DNA of 64,000 nt, taken from Streptococcus macacae NCTC 11558. GTDB taxonomy: Bacteria; Bacillota; Bacilli; Lactobacillales; Streptococcaceae. Under the pieces are notes generated by a model that saw only the letters and a program-made list of their open reading frames with translations, had not been told where the DNA came from and ran no database searches. The stretch lies in NCBI RefSeq assembly GCF_000187995.2, contig NZ_AEUW02000001.1, forward strand, positions 1,240,001 to 1,304,000, read 5' to 3'. This document shows positions 37,767 through 47,461 of this stretch, piece after piece (positions within the stretch are counted from its first letter, which is position 1; each line of letters opens with the position of its first letter). The position numbers and the translations under genes were made by a program.

Positions 37767-39035
37767 TTATAACTCAGGATCTGCCTGTCTGTCTAGTACA
37801 AGAAGGAACGGATACCAAATAAGTCCAACAATAAGCACATCAATCAATTGTAAAATCCCGCCCATGACAGAATTAGTCGCCATCATTCCACTGAAGAAAA
37901 CAGGAACAGTCCACGGTACAGAGACACCAGTCGGCGCCGGAACAAGGCCTATTAGCATAACCAAATAATTGATAACGGTTACAATTAGAGGTGATAAAAG
38001 CCAAGGAATCAAAATAGTTGCATTCATTACAATTGGTAATCCAAAAATGACAGGCTCATTAACATTGAAAATACCTGCACCAAGTGCTAGACGGCCAACA
38101 TCTTTGTACATTTTTTTCTTAAGCACAAAAGCCATTATAAGCACAACTGCTAAGGTCATACCAGAACCGCCGAGCCCTACAGTAAAGGTCTCCATAAATG
38201 ATTTAGAAATGATATGCGGAACGGCTTTCCCAGCTTTATAAGCTTCAAGATTTTCAAGGTTAAGTGTATTCCAGATGGGATCCATTACGGAATTAACCAA
38301 AATTTGGCCATGAAGCCCAAAAAACCACAGTAACTGAATAAAGAACAAAGCAACTAAAGTAGCTCCAAGACTTGATCCCAAACCTACCAATGGCTGTTGG
38401 ATGATTTTATAAATGATATCATGAAGATTCACCTTAAAGACACCTGATAAAACAGCATTTAAAGCGAGAAAAATAAACAGAGTCAATGTTCCCGGAATAA
38501 GAGCCGCAAATGATTTAGCAACTGCCGGCGGAACCGTATCCGGCATCTTAATTTGCCAACCCTTATTGCTAAAACGGCTATACAATTCAGCTGCGATAAA
38601 AGCCGTTATCATTCCTAGAAACATCCCTTTTGCTCCAAGACGGTCAAGACTTAAAACATTTGAAACAGTTTTGCCACTGTCTGTTTGCATATAAAATGGT
38701 GTTAGGAGTAAGAAACTAGACAGAGCCACTGCTCCACCAAAAACTCCTTCAACTTCGTAGCCTTTTGATAAATAATAGCCAATACCAAAGACAACAAATA
38801 TAGTCATAATAGACATAGTAGCTGATTGACCATTTCCTAGAAGGTCCGACAAAATTCCTTTTTGACTAGTATTTAAGAAGGGTAGATTGGTGATAACAAC
38901 AATAATAGAACCAAACATAGTAATTGGAAATGCCAGCATAAAAGCATCACGCAATACTGTCAAATACCGATTAGAACCAAGAATATTCGCTAGCGGAAGT
39001 AACTTCGCACTAATTGCATCCAAAAACTTATTCAT
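37767..39035 (-). CDS. PTS EIIC, lactose/cellobiose family
   Basis: This 422-residue membrane permease of the cellobiose-type PTS imports and phosphorylates a beta-glucoside together with the EIIA and EIIB encoded at 41 kb. About ten hydrophobic segments are seen. The family motif region FGLHGQILVNSVMDPIW and NVNEPVIFGLPIVMNA (glutamate of the NEP motif, near residue 320) is present. The EIIC gene is separated from EIIA/EIIB by the divergent bglA and an IS fragment, so the locus was probably rearranged. Confidence 0.92.
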   Translation of the reverse strand: MNKFLDAISAKLLPLANILGSNRYLTVLRDAFMLAFPITMFGSIIVVITNLPFLNTSQKGILSDLLGNGQSATMSIMTIFVVFGIGYYLSKGYEVEGVFGGAVALSSFLLLTPFYMQTDSGKTVSNVLSLDRLGAKGMFLGMITAFIAAELYSRFSNKGWQIKMPDTVPPAVAKSFAALIPGTLTLFIFLALNAVLSGVFKVNLHDIIYKIIQQPLVGLGSSLGATLVALFFIQLLWFFGLHGQILVNSVMDPIWNTLNLENLEAYKAGKAVPHIISKSFMETFTVGLGGSGMTLAVVLIMAFVLKKKMYKDVGRLALGAGIFNVNEPVIFGLPIVMNATILIPWLLSPLIVTVINYLVMLIGLVPAPTGVSVPWTVPVFFSGMMATNSVMGGILQLIDVLIVGLIWYPFLLVLDRQADPEL

Positions 39036-39097
39036 AAGTTTTTACCTACCTTTTTAATTTTTTATCCACTAACAATATATAATATTTCTTTATAAAT

Positions 39098-39105
39098 GTC
39101 TATAC
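39098..39105. promoter_or_regulatory. GntR-type operator between EIIC and bglA
   Basis: GTCTATAC fits the GTnTAnAC consensus of HutC/UTRA-type GntR regulators. It lies in the 149-base divergent region. A TATAAT for bglA is near 39145, and an AT-rich stretch separates the two. A related site is at 42570. Confidence 0.55.
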
Positions 39106-39184
39106 TTTTAAATAAAAAAGATTGATTTTTTTAAAAAAAGATATATAATAAGGGTATATAATTAATCGAATTAAGGAGTTTCTT

Positions 39185-40582
39185 ATGTCAAAATACACTT
39201 TTCCAAAAACATTTTTCTGGGGAACTGCATCCAGTGGTCCTCAAACTGAAGGCCGCTTTGACGGTGACGGTAAGGGCGACAGCATCTGGGATTACTGGTA
39301 TGCAAAAGAACCTGAGCGTTTCTTTAATCAGGTAGGACCAGACAAAGCTTCTTATAATTACAAATTGTTTAAAGAAGATGTTCAGCTGATGAAAGCAACA
39401 GGTCATAACTCATTCCGTACTTCTATTCAATGGAGCCGTCTCATTCCCAACGGTGTTGGTGAAGTTAATCCGGAGGCTGTCACATTTTACAACAATTATA
39501 TTGATGAATTAATAACAAACGGTATTGAACCTTTCATAAACCTTTATCATTTTGATATGCCAATGTTCCTGCAAGAAAAAGGGGGCTGGTTAAATCGAGA
39601 AACAGTTGATGCCTATGTCACTTTTGCTAAAACCTGTTTTGAACTTTTTGGTGATCGTGTCAAATACTGGTTTACTCATAATGAGCCTATTGTTCCAGTT
39701 GAAGGTGGCTATCTCTACGACTTTCATTATCCAAATGAAAAAAATTTCAAGCACGCTGTTCAAGTTGGTTTCAATGAAACACTTGCTAGCGCACTTGCCA
39801 TCAAAGCATATCATGAAACACAGGATGGAAAAATCGGGATCATCCTCAACCTAACCCCAAGCTATCCTCGTGATGAAAATAATCCCGAGGATGTCAAGGC
39901 TGCACAAATCGCAGATGTCTTTTTTAACCGTTCATTCTTAGATCCAGCCATTTATGGAACTTTCCCAAAAGAATTGATTGCAATAGTTAAAGAACTTGAT
40001 ATTGTTCCAAAACATACTAAAACTGACCTTGAAATCATCAAGAAAAACACTATTGATCTTTTAGGCATCAACTACTACCAACCACGCCGTATCAAAGTTA
40101 AAGAAAATCATGCTGAAGCTAATCCACAAAACCCTATGCCTGAAGATTACTTTGATAATTATGACATGCCAGGTAAAAAAATGAACCCTTATCGTGGATG
40201 GGAAATCTATGAAAAAGGGATCTATGATATCATGATTAATGTCCGTGATAACTACGGTAATATCCCTTGCTACATTTCAGAAAATGGTATGGGTGTTGAA
40301 GGCGAGGAGCGTTATGTTAACGCAAACGGGCAAATTGAAGATGACTACCGTATTGAATTTATCAAAGATCATCTTCGCTACCTTCATCAAGCTATCCAAG
40401 AAGGTGCTAACTGTCTAGGTTACCATATGTGGACTTGTATGGATAACTGGTCTTGGACCAACGCTTACAAAAACCGTTATGGACTTATCGCTGTTGATTT
40501 AGACAAGAAAGGCAAACGTACCATCAAGAAATCTGGCTATTTCTTTAAAACATTGGCCGACAAAAATGGATTTGAAGATTAA
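39185..40582 (+). CDS. bglA: 6-phospho-beta-glucosidase (GH1)
   Basis: The enzyme cleaves phosphorylated beta-glucosides delivered by the PTS into glucose and glucose 6-phosphate (or the aglycone). The 465-residue protein has the GH1 acid/base glutamate in FTHNEPIVP (near residue 163) and the nucleophile in YISENGMG (near residue 365). A phosphate-binding type SGYFFK segment is near the end. An AAGGAG site precedes the ATG. It is divergent from EIIC and has its own terminator. Confidence 0.93.
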   Translation: MSKYTFPKTFFWGTASSGPQTEGRFDGDGKGDSIWDYWYAKEPERFFNQVGPDKASYNYKLFKEDVQLMKATGHNSFRTSIQWSRLIPNGVGEVNPEAVTFYNNYIDELITNGIEPFINLYHFDMPMFLQEKGGWLNRETVDAYVTFAKTCFELFGDRVKYWFTHNEPIVPVEGGYLYDFHYPNEKNFKHAVQVGFNETLASALAIKAYHETQDGKIGIILNLTPSYPRDENNPEDVKAAQIADVFFNRSFLDPAIYGTFPKELIAIVKELDIVPKHTKTDLEIIKKNTIDLLGINYYQPRRIKVKENHAEANPQNPMPEDYFDNYDMPGKKMNPYRGWEIYEKGIYDIMINVRDNYGNIPCYISENGMGVEGEERYVNANGQIEDDYRIEFIKDHLRYLHQAIQEGANCLGYHMWTCMDNWSWTNAYKNRYGLIAVDLDKKGKRTIKKSGYFFKTLADKNGFED

Positions 40583-40590
40583 ATTTGTCA

Positions 40591-40627
40591 AAACTCCCTG
40601 AAAGTTTCGATACCTCAGGGAGTTTAT
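40591..40627 (+). terminator. Terminator of bglA
   Basis: AAACTCCCTGA (40591-40601) pairs perfectly with TCAGGGAGTTT (40615-40625), nine bases after the stop codon. Confidence 0.88.
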
Positions 40628-40632
40628 TCATA

Positions 40633-40846
40633 TTGTTCTTTGACTTCCTTAGAGTACTTCTTCCAAGTTCTAGACTTTTGAGACTGTCTATACCATCCCT
40701 TCTTATACCTTTTAAGTCATTGTCTTAAAGGTGTATTCGGAAATCTGATAAGTCTCTAGTAGCTGACTAAACGCCTTCGTATATTTAAGATACAACTGAA
40801 CAATCTTTAATTTCTTTTCTGCGGATTTTGAACTTCTTTGGGACAT
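40633..40846 (-). mobile_element. IS3-family OrfA fragment
   Basis: The frame starting MSQRSSKSAEKKLKIVQLYL at 40846 resembles the helix-turn-helix N-terminus of IS3/IS150-type OrfA proteins. After TFKTMT it is broken by a stop and continues in another frame as YKKGWYRQSQKSRTWKKYSK. An SD-like GGGGAG site is still visible. The rest of the element and its ends are missing. It sits between bglA and EIIA and probably marks the rearrangement that split the PTS genes. Confidence 0.65.
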
Positions 40847-40956
40847 AGGAAAACTCCCCTTATAGCTTCTAGTGAATTTTGTTTTTTCACTGTCCATTAT
40901 ATGGGGAGTATATCAGTATTATCTTCTATAGGCTTATTTTGCTTAGAGAGTATTAT

Positions 40957-41277
40957 TTATTTTGCTTCAACTTTTTTGTAAAGTTCAAGCATCTCTAGTG
41001 CCACTTCACGCAAAGTCATTGTTGTCATCAAATGATCTTGAGCATGAACCATGATAATTTCCATATTGATTTCAGCACCACTGGCATAATCTTGGAGAAG
41101 TCTCGTTTGAGCATGGTGAGCTTCAAGTAACTCTGTATTAGATGTTTCTAATTTTTCAGCCGCCAGTTCAAGTTTTCCCTCACGCATAGCAACAAAGGCC
41201 TCATGAACAGTCGTCCTTGCATTACCGCTATTTAGAATAATGCCAAAGGCTGTCATTTGTAATTCTTCCTTATTCAT
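40957..41277 (-). CDS. PTS EIIA, lactose/cellobiose family
   Basis: This 106-residue cytosolic phosphocarrier passes phosphate from HPr to EIIB. The active-site histidine region MVHAQDHLMTTMTL is near residue 75, and EAHHAQT is also present. I use the ATG at 41277 with a GGAG site; the codon before it is TTG. It is the last gene of the ROK-EIIB-EIIA unit on the minus strand. Confidence 0.92.
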   Translation of the reverse strand: MNKEELQMTAFGIILNSGNARTTVHEAFVAMREGKLELAAEKLETSNTELLEAHHAQTRLLQDYASGAEINMEIIMVHAQDHLMTTMTLREVALEMLELYKKVEAK

Positions 41278-41295
41278 CAAATGCTGCTCCTATAC

Positions 41296-41610
41296 TTAGA
41301 TATTATCTGTAATCAACTTAGCCATTTTTTCAACTCCCATTGGAATTGGAATATAGGCTTGAGGTGGTATTTGGACAACAGACTTACCAACCATTTTTCC
41401 AGCTTCAGCAAATTGATTGAAATACATTTTAGTTTGAGGACTAACCAAGTAAATATCAAATTGAGCTTCGCTAATTACTTTGTTTCCTTCAGTTGCACTA
41501 ATAGCATCTACAGAAATATCTTTTCCTTCTTTTTGAAAAAGTTCAGTTGTTTTTTTAGCCATTAGAGATGAAGACATCCCAGATGCACAGATAATTAACG
41601 CTTTTGTCAT
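41296..41610 (-). CDS. PTS EIIB, lactose/cellobiose family
   Basis: The 104-residue protein carries the phosphocysteine in LIICASGMSSSLMAKKT (Cys8) and transfers phosphate to the incoming sugar together with EIIC. The length is typical of stand-alone EIIB-cel proteins. A strong AAAAAGGAG site precedes the ATG. EIIA follows after 18 bases and the ROK kinase precedes it by 30 bases. Confidence 0.93.
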   Translation of the reverse strand: MTKALIICASGMSSSLMAKKTTELFQKEGKDISVDAISATEGNKVISEAQFDIYLVSPQTKMYFNQFAEAGKMVGKSVVQIPPQAYIPIPMGVEKMAKLITDNI

Positions 41611-41640
41611 AATAAAAACTCCTTTTTATCTATTAAATCA

Positions 41641-42519
41641 TTACAAATTTGGGAAGGTGGACATAAAATTACTCACTGCACCAAGCAAGTTGGCATTACT
41701 TCTGAAATGACAAATTTCCAACTCAAATGATAAATCAGATGCCCCTGTTTCTTTTTGAATCTGCTGAATTCGCTGAATCAATGCATCTCTTAGATTCTTT
41801 CCAGCAGAGACAGCTCCGCCTATTGCGACCAACTCAGGGTTGAGGACAACAAGGGTATTGAAAATGCCTCTCGCCAAATCATCATAAAATTGATTAACAG
41901 CTTCATTAGCAGTTACATCTCCCTGTTCAGCCAAATCAAACAGGTCTTTACCAGAAAAAGATTCACCTAGTCCATGCCTTTGAGCATAACGCTTTGCTAC
42001 TTGAACTGGGCTAACCGTTTCACTCAAGGTTTCCTTGCTTGTCAATCGCATAAAACCAAATTCCCCAGCAAACAAATCCGGACCTTTTCTCAACTGCCTA
42101 TTAAGAACAACAGCTCCTCCAACGCCCGATCCAATGACAAAGAAAAGAGCATCCTTAGCATTCTTCGCCACCCCGAAAGTAAGTTCGGCCAAAGCAGCGC
42201 AATTAGCATCATTTTCAATACTTACTGGCAAACTAAGTAAAGATTCAAGCGCTTCCAAAATTTTGAAGTGATGAATATAAGGAACTGCACTTACTCCTTT
42301 TACAACGCCGTTATCAGAATCCACTGCACCAGGTGAGCTGATAGCTACACCTTGCAATAGAAAATCTTTACTAAATTCTTCTTTCAAAGAAAGCAACTGC
42401 GCTGTCATTTGCTCCCAGGTTTTGGGAGTGCAAAAAGACGATTTACGGTGTAATTTATCATCTTCATAGACAGCATACTTGACCGCCGTTCCACCAATAT
42501 CAATTGTCAATATTGCCAT
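41641..42519 (-). CDS. ROK-family sugar kinase (glucokinase or beta-glucoside kinase type)
   Basis: The 292-residue protein has the phosphate-binding motif TIDIGGTAVKYAVY at the N-terminus, the ENDANCAAL active-site segment (Asp near residue 103) and GSGVGGAVV. The CxCGxxGCxE zinc motif typical of ROK repressors and many glucokinases is not seen. The group without it includes beta-glucoside kinases. In this operon it may phosphorylate glucose released by BglA or unphosphorylated glucosides. A perfect AAGGAGG site precedes the ATG. Confidence 0.85.
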   Translation of the reverse strand: MAILTIDIGGTAVKYAVYEDDKLHRKSSFCTPKTWEQMTAQLLSLKEEFSKDFLLQGVAISSPGAVDSDNGVVKGVSAVPYIHHFKILEALESLLSLPVSIENDANCAALAELTFGVAKNAKDALFFVIGSGVGGAVVLNRQLRKGPDLFAGEFGFMRLTSKETLSETVSPVQVAKRYAQRHGLGESFSGKDLFDLAEQGDVTANEAVNQFYDDLARGIFNTLVVLNPELVAIGGAVSAGKNLRDALIQRIQQIQKETGASDLSFELEICHFRSNANLLGAVSNFMSTFPNL

Positions 42520-42545
42520 AACAGCCTCCTTATATTTATGATTTA

Positions 42546-42577
42546 ATTATAGCATCTCTTCGACAAAATGTATAGTC
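42546..42577 (-). promoter_or_regulatory. Promoter of ROK-EIIB-EIIA with GntR-type site
   Basis: A TATAAT -10 box lies at 42546-42551 on the minus strand, and a GTATAGTC site (GTnTAnAC with one change) lies at 42570-42577, over the -35 region. The surrounding AAATG...TTTTAAATAAA context is shared with the site at 39098. Confidence 0.55.
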
Positions 42578-42740
42578 TTTTTTTAAATAAATATATATTT
42601 ATTTAAAAAAGGATTGAAATAATTTCAATCCTTACTAATCTGATACAATACAAAATAGAAAATAGAAAAAAGTGCAAAGCTGCAGACAATGCTAAAACAC
42701 ATCAAAATAAGTCAACAATGCCTATAAAATGTTACCAATT

Positions 42741-43628
42741 CTATCTTACATGTTCAGATTTTTTCTTAGCCAAAGCAAAATTACCTAATGTAGCAGAACC
42801 ATTTTCAGCCACTGCTGGTGTTACAATATAATCTCTGACATCTGGTACTGGCAGATAATCATTTAAAAGTGAAGTAAATTTCTCACGAACTCGGTTGAGC
42901 ATATGCTCTTGTGCCATAACACCGCCGCCAAATACAATAACCTGCGGACGGTAAAGTAGCGTTGCCTGCACTGCAGCTTGCGCAATATAATAAGCCTGGA
43001 TATCCCAAACATCAGAATTCTGTTCAATCAGCTCTCCTCGAATACCGGTCCGCGCTTCAAGACTAGGTCCTGCTGCTAAACCTTCCAGACAGCCCTTATG
43101 GAAAGGACAGGTCCCGTAAAAATCGTTGGCTGCATCGCTTGGATGGAGAGCTACATAAGTATGCCCTGCTTCCGTGTGTCCACTACCACCAATAAATTCC
43201 CCATTTTGAATAGCACCTGCACCAATACCGGTTCCAATAGTATAGTAAACAAGGCTGTTCACATTGTGACGAACAATTGTCTCTCCGTAAGCAGAAGAAT
43301 TCACATCCGTTGTAAAATAAAAGGGAATGTTAAAATCTTTTGCAATTAAACCAACCAAATCAACATGAGCCCAATCTGGTTTTGGTGTTGAGGTGATATA
43401 ACCGTAAGTTTCTGAATGCGGATCAATATCTATTGGACCAAAAGAGCCAATAGCAATACTCATTAAATTTGATTCAAACTGTTTGAAAAAAGCTGTGGTT
43501 TTCTCAATTGTTTCATAAGGTGTTGTGGTTGGAAATTGAACTTTCTCTACAACTTGAAAGTTATCATCCCCAACAGCACAGACAAATTTCGTTCCACCAG
43601 CTTCAATGCTGCCATATAATTTAGCCAT
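42741..43628 (-). CDS. scrK: Fructokinase (ROK family)
   Basis: ScrK phosphorylates the fructose released by sucrose-6-phosphate hydrolase. The 295-residue protein has the ROK motifs (GSIEAGGTKFVCAVG, TDVNSSAYGE, GTGIGAGAI) and a zinc site formed by GHTYV with CPFHKGCLEGLAAGPSLEAR (near residue 175). The length and sequence closely match S. mutans ScrK from memory. It follows scrA on the same strand, but the terminator between them suggests its own control. Confidence 0.95.
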   Translation of the reverse strand: MAKLYGSIEAGGTKFVCAVGDDNFQVVEKVQFPTTTPYETIEKTTAFFKQFESNLMSIAIGSFGPIDIDPHSETYGYITSTPKPDWAHVDLVGLIAKDFNIPFYFTTDVNSSAYGETIVRHNVNSLVYYTIGTGIGAGAIQNGEFIGGSGHTEAGHTYVALHPSDAANDFYGTCPFHKGCLEGLAAGPSLEARTGIRGELIEQNSDVWDIQAYYIAQAAVQATLLYRPQVIVFGGGVMAQEHMLNRVREKFTSLLNDYLPVPDVRDYIVTPAVAENGSATLGNFALAKKKSEHVR

Positions 43629-43781
43629 TTATTTCCCCTCATCTCTTTTTTTCTGATTTTACATCTTATTCCAAAGACTGCCTAATCATTATATCATATT
43701 TTCTGAACCTATTAGTAAAACTTCTTTAGCAGACAGTTCGTTTAGCTTATATTTTATAAAAGCAGATCAAGCAAAGATATA

Positions 43782-43816
43782 AAAAAGCTTGATTCCTATT
43801 TTGAATCAAGCTTTTA
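43782..43816 (-). terminator. Terminator after scrA
   Basis: AAGCTTGATTC (43786-43796) and GAATCAAGCTT (43804-43814) form a perfect 11-bp stem. On the minus strand a TTTTTT run follows. Confidence 0.92.
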
Positions 43817-43838
43817 GTATCACTTTTTTATAAACCGT

Positions 43839-45833
43839 TTATTTCTTAACTTCAAGTAAATCGTCTCCGACTGCAGCCCTTCCTGAAGCAAGAGATTCAA
43901 CTGAAGTATAATCTGCTGTATTTGTAACAATAAACATCGTTGTATTATCAAGGCCAGCTTCTGCAATTTGAGCGCTGTCAAACGTTCCGAGAACATCACC
44001 TTTTTTAACTTTTTGATCAGCCTTAACTTTTTGGTCAAAGCCTTTTCCTTCCATTGATACAGTATCAATACCAATATGAATCAGAATCTCTGCCCCTTTA
44101 TCAGATTTAAGTCCGTAAGCATGACCTGTATCAAAAGCAATCTGGATAATCCCATCAGCAGGTGCATAAACAGTATTATCACTAGGCTTAATAGCAATAC
44201 CTTTACCCATAGCTTCACTAGAAAAGACGGGATCATCGACAGATGATAGTGCTACTATCTCACCAGCAAGAGGAGCTGCAAGGATTTCATCGCTCACGGA
44301 TACTTCACTTTTAGCAGCCTCATCAGATACTGCTGTCTTTATTTCTGCTTCCTCAATAGCTTCTTCTGCAACTGCTTCAGCTGTGAAAACATCAGCAGCT
44401 TTTGCTTTACCATAAGCATAAGTTACTGCAAAAGCGATTACAAAACTAAGCAATTCACAGACAACATAAAACGGAATTGAAGACGCTTTGATTGAGAGGA
44501 AACCAAGGAAACCTGCAGAACCAAGAGAAACAGCAATAATTTGAAGCAAGCCTGCAGTTGCCGCAGCAATAGCTGAGCCCACTAAAGCACAAAAGAATGG
44601 GAAGCGGTATTTTAAGTTAACCCCAAAAAGAGCTGGTTCTGTAATCCCAAGAAGTGCTGAAACTCCTGAAGAAGATGAAAGTCCCTTCATTTTTTTATCT
44701 TTTGTTAAGAAATAAATAGCAAAGGTTGCTGCTCCCTGAGCGACATTGGCCATTGAAGCCGTAACAAAGATAAAGTCACCATGTCCAGCTCCTCTTTGGA
44801 AGGCTGTAATAAGCTGAGTTTCAATAGCTGGAAAACTTTGATGAAGACCTGTCATAACAATTGGTGAATACAAGGCACCAAAAACTCCCATCCCTAGGAA
44901 ACCAGAGGTATCATACAGCCATACAATACCATTTGTAATCCAATCAGAAACCTCTTTCATCACAGGACCTATAACAATAAAGGTCAAAAATCCAGTAATA
45001 ATAACAGATAGCAAAGGTGTGAAAGTAAAGTCAACTGCTGAAGGCAATTTTTTATGGAAAAATTTTTCTAAAACAGACAGGATCCATACAGCTACTAAGA
45101 CTGGAATGACTTGATAGGTATAGCTAGTCTGAGTTACATGCAAACCAAAGATATCCCAAAATCCTGTATAAGCTCCAATGGTTGCTGCTTTTGAAACAGG
45201 AGCATTAGCTGCTAAACCAATGATATTGGCTGTCCCAGGTGCAACCATAATCATACCGATCGAAGCACCTAAAAACTGGTTAGCTCCAAAACGTTTAGCC
45301 GCAGAAATACCAACTAAAATCGGTAAAAACCAAAAAGGTGCCGCAGACATTAATTGGATCATGTCAGATGCCCCTTTAATAGCTGGGAATTGCTGAACCA
45401 AAGATTTAGCACCAAACAGTCCTTCTGATGTTAAAAAGTTATTTAAGGCCATCAAAAGACCGCCAGCTACCAAGGCAGGAATAATAGGAACAAAGATATC
45501 AGATAAGAGTTTAATCAAAGCCATTATAGGATTAAATTTTTTCCCACTGGCTGCAATTTTTTTCAAATCATCTGTTGAAACTTCCTTTAAACCTGTTTGC
45601 TTAATTAACTCGGCATAGACGAAGTTGACATCACCAGGACCAATGATGACCTGATACTGGCCATCTGTTTTAAAAGTCCCTTTAACATCAGCATTTTTAT
45701 CCAAGGCCTTCTGATCAACTTGGCTATCATCCTTTAAGACCAAACGCAGACGTGTCGCACAGTGTGCAGCAGCAACAAGATTTTCTTTACCGACAGCCGC
45801 AATAACGTCACTGGCTACTTTGCTATAATCCAT
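43839..45833 (-). CDS. scrA: Sucrose PTS EIIBCA
   Basis: ScrA imports sucrose and phosphorylates it to sucrose 6-phosphate. The 664-residue protein has EIIB first (phosphocysteine in [11 protein letters not shown], near residue 26), then the membrane EIIC domain (about 105-460) with GITEPALFG, and EIIA at the end (phosphohistidine in [18 protein letters not shown]). I start it at [13 protein letters not shown]; a TTG two codons upstream also has good spacing to the AAGGAG site. It is divergent from scrB with shared operators. Confidence 0.96.
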   Translation of the reverse strand: MDYSKVASDVIAAVGKENLVAAAHCATRLRLVLKDDSQVDQKALDKNADVKGTFKTDGQYQVIIGPGDVNFVYAELIKQTGLKEVSTDDLKKIAASGKKFNPIMALIKLLSDIFVPIIPALVAGGLLMALNNFLTSEGLFGAKSLVQQFPAIKGASDMIQLMSAAPFWFLPILVGISAAKRFGANQFLGASIGMIMVAPGTANIIGLAANAPVSKAATIGAYTGFWDIFGLHVTQTSYTYQVIPVLVAVWILSVLEKFFHKKLPSAVDFTFTPLLSVIITGFLTFIVIGPVMKEVSDWITNGIVWLYDTSGFLGMGVFGALYSPIVMTGLHQSFPAIETQLITAFQRGAGHGDFIFVTASMANVAQGAATFAIYFLTKDKKMKGLSSSSGVSALLGITEPALFGVNLKYRFPFFCALVGSAIAAATAGLLQIIAVSLGSAGFLGFLSIKASSIPFYVVCELLSFVIAFAVTYAYGKAKAADVFTAEAVAEEAIEEAEIKTAVSDEAAKSEVSVSDEILAAPLAGEIVALSSVDDPVFSSEAMGKGIAIKPSDNTVYAPADGIIQIAFDTGHAYGLKSDKGAEILIHIGIDTVSMEGKGFDQKVKADQKVKKGDVLGTFDSAQIAEAGLDNTTMFIVTNTADYTSVESLASGRAAVGDDLLEVKK

Positions 45834-45861
45834 TTGCAAAAAAACTCCTTTAATAATTTCT

Positions 45862-45990
45862 TGAAAGCGTTTTTTTAACTTTCTACGCCTTATATTTTAT
45901 CATCTTTTTACAATATGTCAATCGTTTTGCAGATTTTTATTATTTTTATAGTAAACGTTTGCTTTTTAAGAAGAAAACGTTTACTATAAT
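45862..45990. promoter_or_regulatory. ScrR operators and cre-like site in the scrA-scrB divergent region
   Basis: AGTAAACGTTTGCT (45950-45963) and GAAAACGTTTACTA (45973-45986) are LacI-type palindromes, and TCAATCGTTTTGC (45918-45930) is a weaker third. The right one overlaps the TATAAT (45985-45990) of scrB. TGAAAGCGTTTTTT (45862-45875) near scrA resembles a cre site for CcpA. ScrR repression and carbon catabolite repression of both arms are likely. Confidence 0.75.
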
Positions 45991-46017
45991 AAGAAATAAA
46001 ATAATTAGGAGCTTATT

Positions 46018-47457
46018 ATGAATTTACCTCAGGAACTGAGATACCGTCCCTATGAAGATTGGACTAAAGAAGAAATTAAAAATATCAGAGAAAATGTTGA
46101 ACGTTCACCTTGGCATGCGACTTACCACATCGAACCCAAGACAGGTTTGCTCAATGATCCCAATGGCTTTTCTTATTATAAGGGAAAATTTCAGCTTTTT
46201 TACCAAAACTGGCCCTTTGGAGCAGCTCACGGTTTAAAATCATGGGTACATACCGAAAGCAAGGATCTTGTCCACTTTAAAGAAACAGGTATTATTCTCA
46301 AACCAGATAATCCTCATGACAGCCATGGCGCTTATTCAGGAAGCGCTTATGAAATAAATGATAAACTCTTTCTTTTTTATACTGGCAATGTTCGCGATAA
46401 AAACTGGATCCGCCACCCTTTGCAGATCGGTGCCTTTATGGATAAAAAAGGGCATATTACAAAATGCAAAAATGTTCTTATTGATCAGCCTGAAGATGTT
46501 AGCGAACATTTCCGTGATCCTCAAATCTTTAACTATAAAGGGCAATTTTATGCTATTGTTGGCGCCCAAAACCATGCTAAGCAAGGCTTTATCAAGCTCT
46601 ATAAAGCTCTTAACAATGATGTACTGCATTGGCAGTTTGTTGGTGATTTAGACTTTGGCGGCAAGGCTTCTGAATATATGATCGAATGCCCAAACCTTGT
46701 ATTTGTGGGGGACAAACCCGTCCTTTTATACAGTCCTCAAGGTCTCAGCAAGTCTGAACTGCACTATGATAATATCTACCCTAACGCCTATAAAATATGT
46801 CAATCGTTTGACACTCACACTCCGGCTCTTAAAGGCGCTTCTGATATTTTGAATTTAGACTTTGGTTTTGAATGCTATGCAACTCAAGGCTTTAATGCCC
46901 CTGATGGCCGTGTGCTGACCGTTTCTTGGATTGGCCTGCCAGATATTGACTATCCTACCGATCGATATGACTATCAAGGAGCCATGAGTTTGGTCAAAGA
47001 ATTGCAAATAAAAAACGGAAAACTCTATCAATATCCAGTAGAAGCTGTCACTTCACTTCGTTCTTCTCAAGAAGACTTCACTTCCAAGAGTGAGACGAAC
47101 AATTGTTATGAATTAGAGTTACAGTTCAAAGCCAACTCTAAGACTAAGCTGACTCTTTTTGCTGATGACAAAGGCAATGGTCTAACCATCCTTGTTGATA
47201 CAAGCCAAGGAAAAATTCTTGTTGATCGCTCTAAGGCTGGCGAACAATATGCCCTTGAATTCGGAACAACACGTTCATGCACTATTGAAGCAAAAGCAAC
47301 AAGTGCTAATATCTTTATTGATAAATCCATTTTTGAAATTTTTATCAATAAAGGCGAAAAAGTTTTTACAGGACGTGTTTTCCCGCAAATGAATCAAACC
47401 GGTATTATCATTAATTCTGGTGAGGCAACCGGTAAATATTATGAATTGAAATATTAA
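46018..47457 (+). CDS. scrB: Sucrose-6-phosphate hydrolase (GH32)
   Basis: ScrB cleaves sucrose 6-phosphate to glucose 6-phosphate and fructose in the cytosol. The 479-residue protein has the GH32 residues: nucleophile Asp in LLNDPNGFSYY (near residue 44), the FRDPQIF motif (near residue 165) and the acid/base Glu in MIECPNLVF (near residue 222). No signal peptide is present. An AGGAG site precedes the ATG. The regulator scrR follows after four bases. Confidence 0.97.
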   Translation: MNLPQELRYRPYEDWTKEEIKNIRENVERSPWHATYHIEPKTGLLNDPNGFSYYKGKFQLFYQNWPFGAAHGLKSWVHTESKDLVHFKETGIILKPDNPHDSHGAYSGSAYEINDKLFLFYTGNVRDKNWIRHPLQIGAFMDKKGHITKCKNVLIDQPEDVSEHFRDPQIFNYKGQFYAIVGAQNHAKQGFIKLYKALNNDVLHWQFVGDLDFGGKASEYMIECPNLVFVGDKPVLLYSPQGLSKSELHYDNIYPNAYKICQSFDTHTPALKGASDILNLDFGFECYATQGFNAPDGRVLTVSWIGLPDIDYPTDRYDYQGAMSLVKELQIKNGKLYQYPVEAVTSLRSSQEDFTSKSETNNCYELELQFKANSKTKLTLFADDKGNGLTILVDTSQGKILVDRSKAGEQYALEFGTTRSCTIEAKATSANIFIDKSIFEIFINKGEKVFTGRVFPQMNQTGIIINSGEATGKYYELKY

Positions 47458-47461
47458 AATT

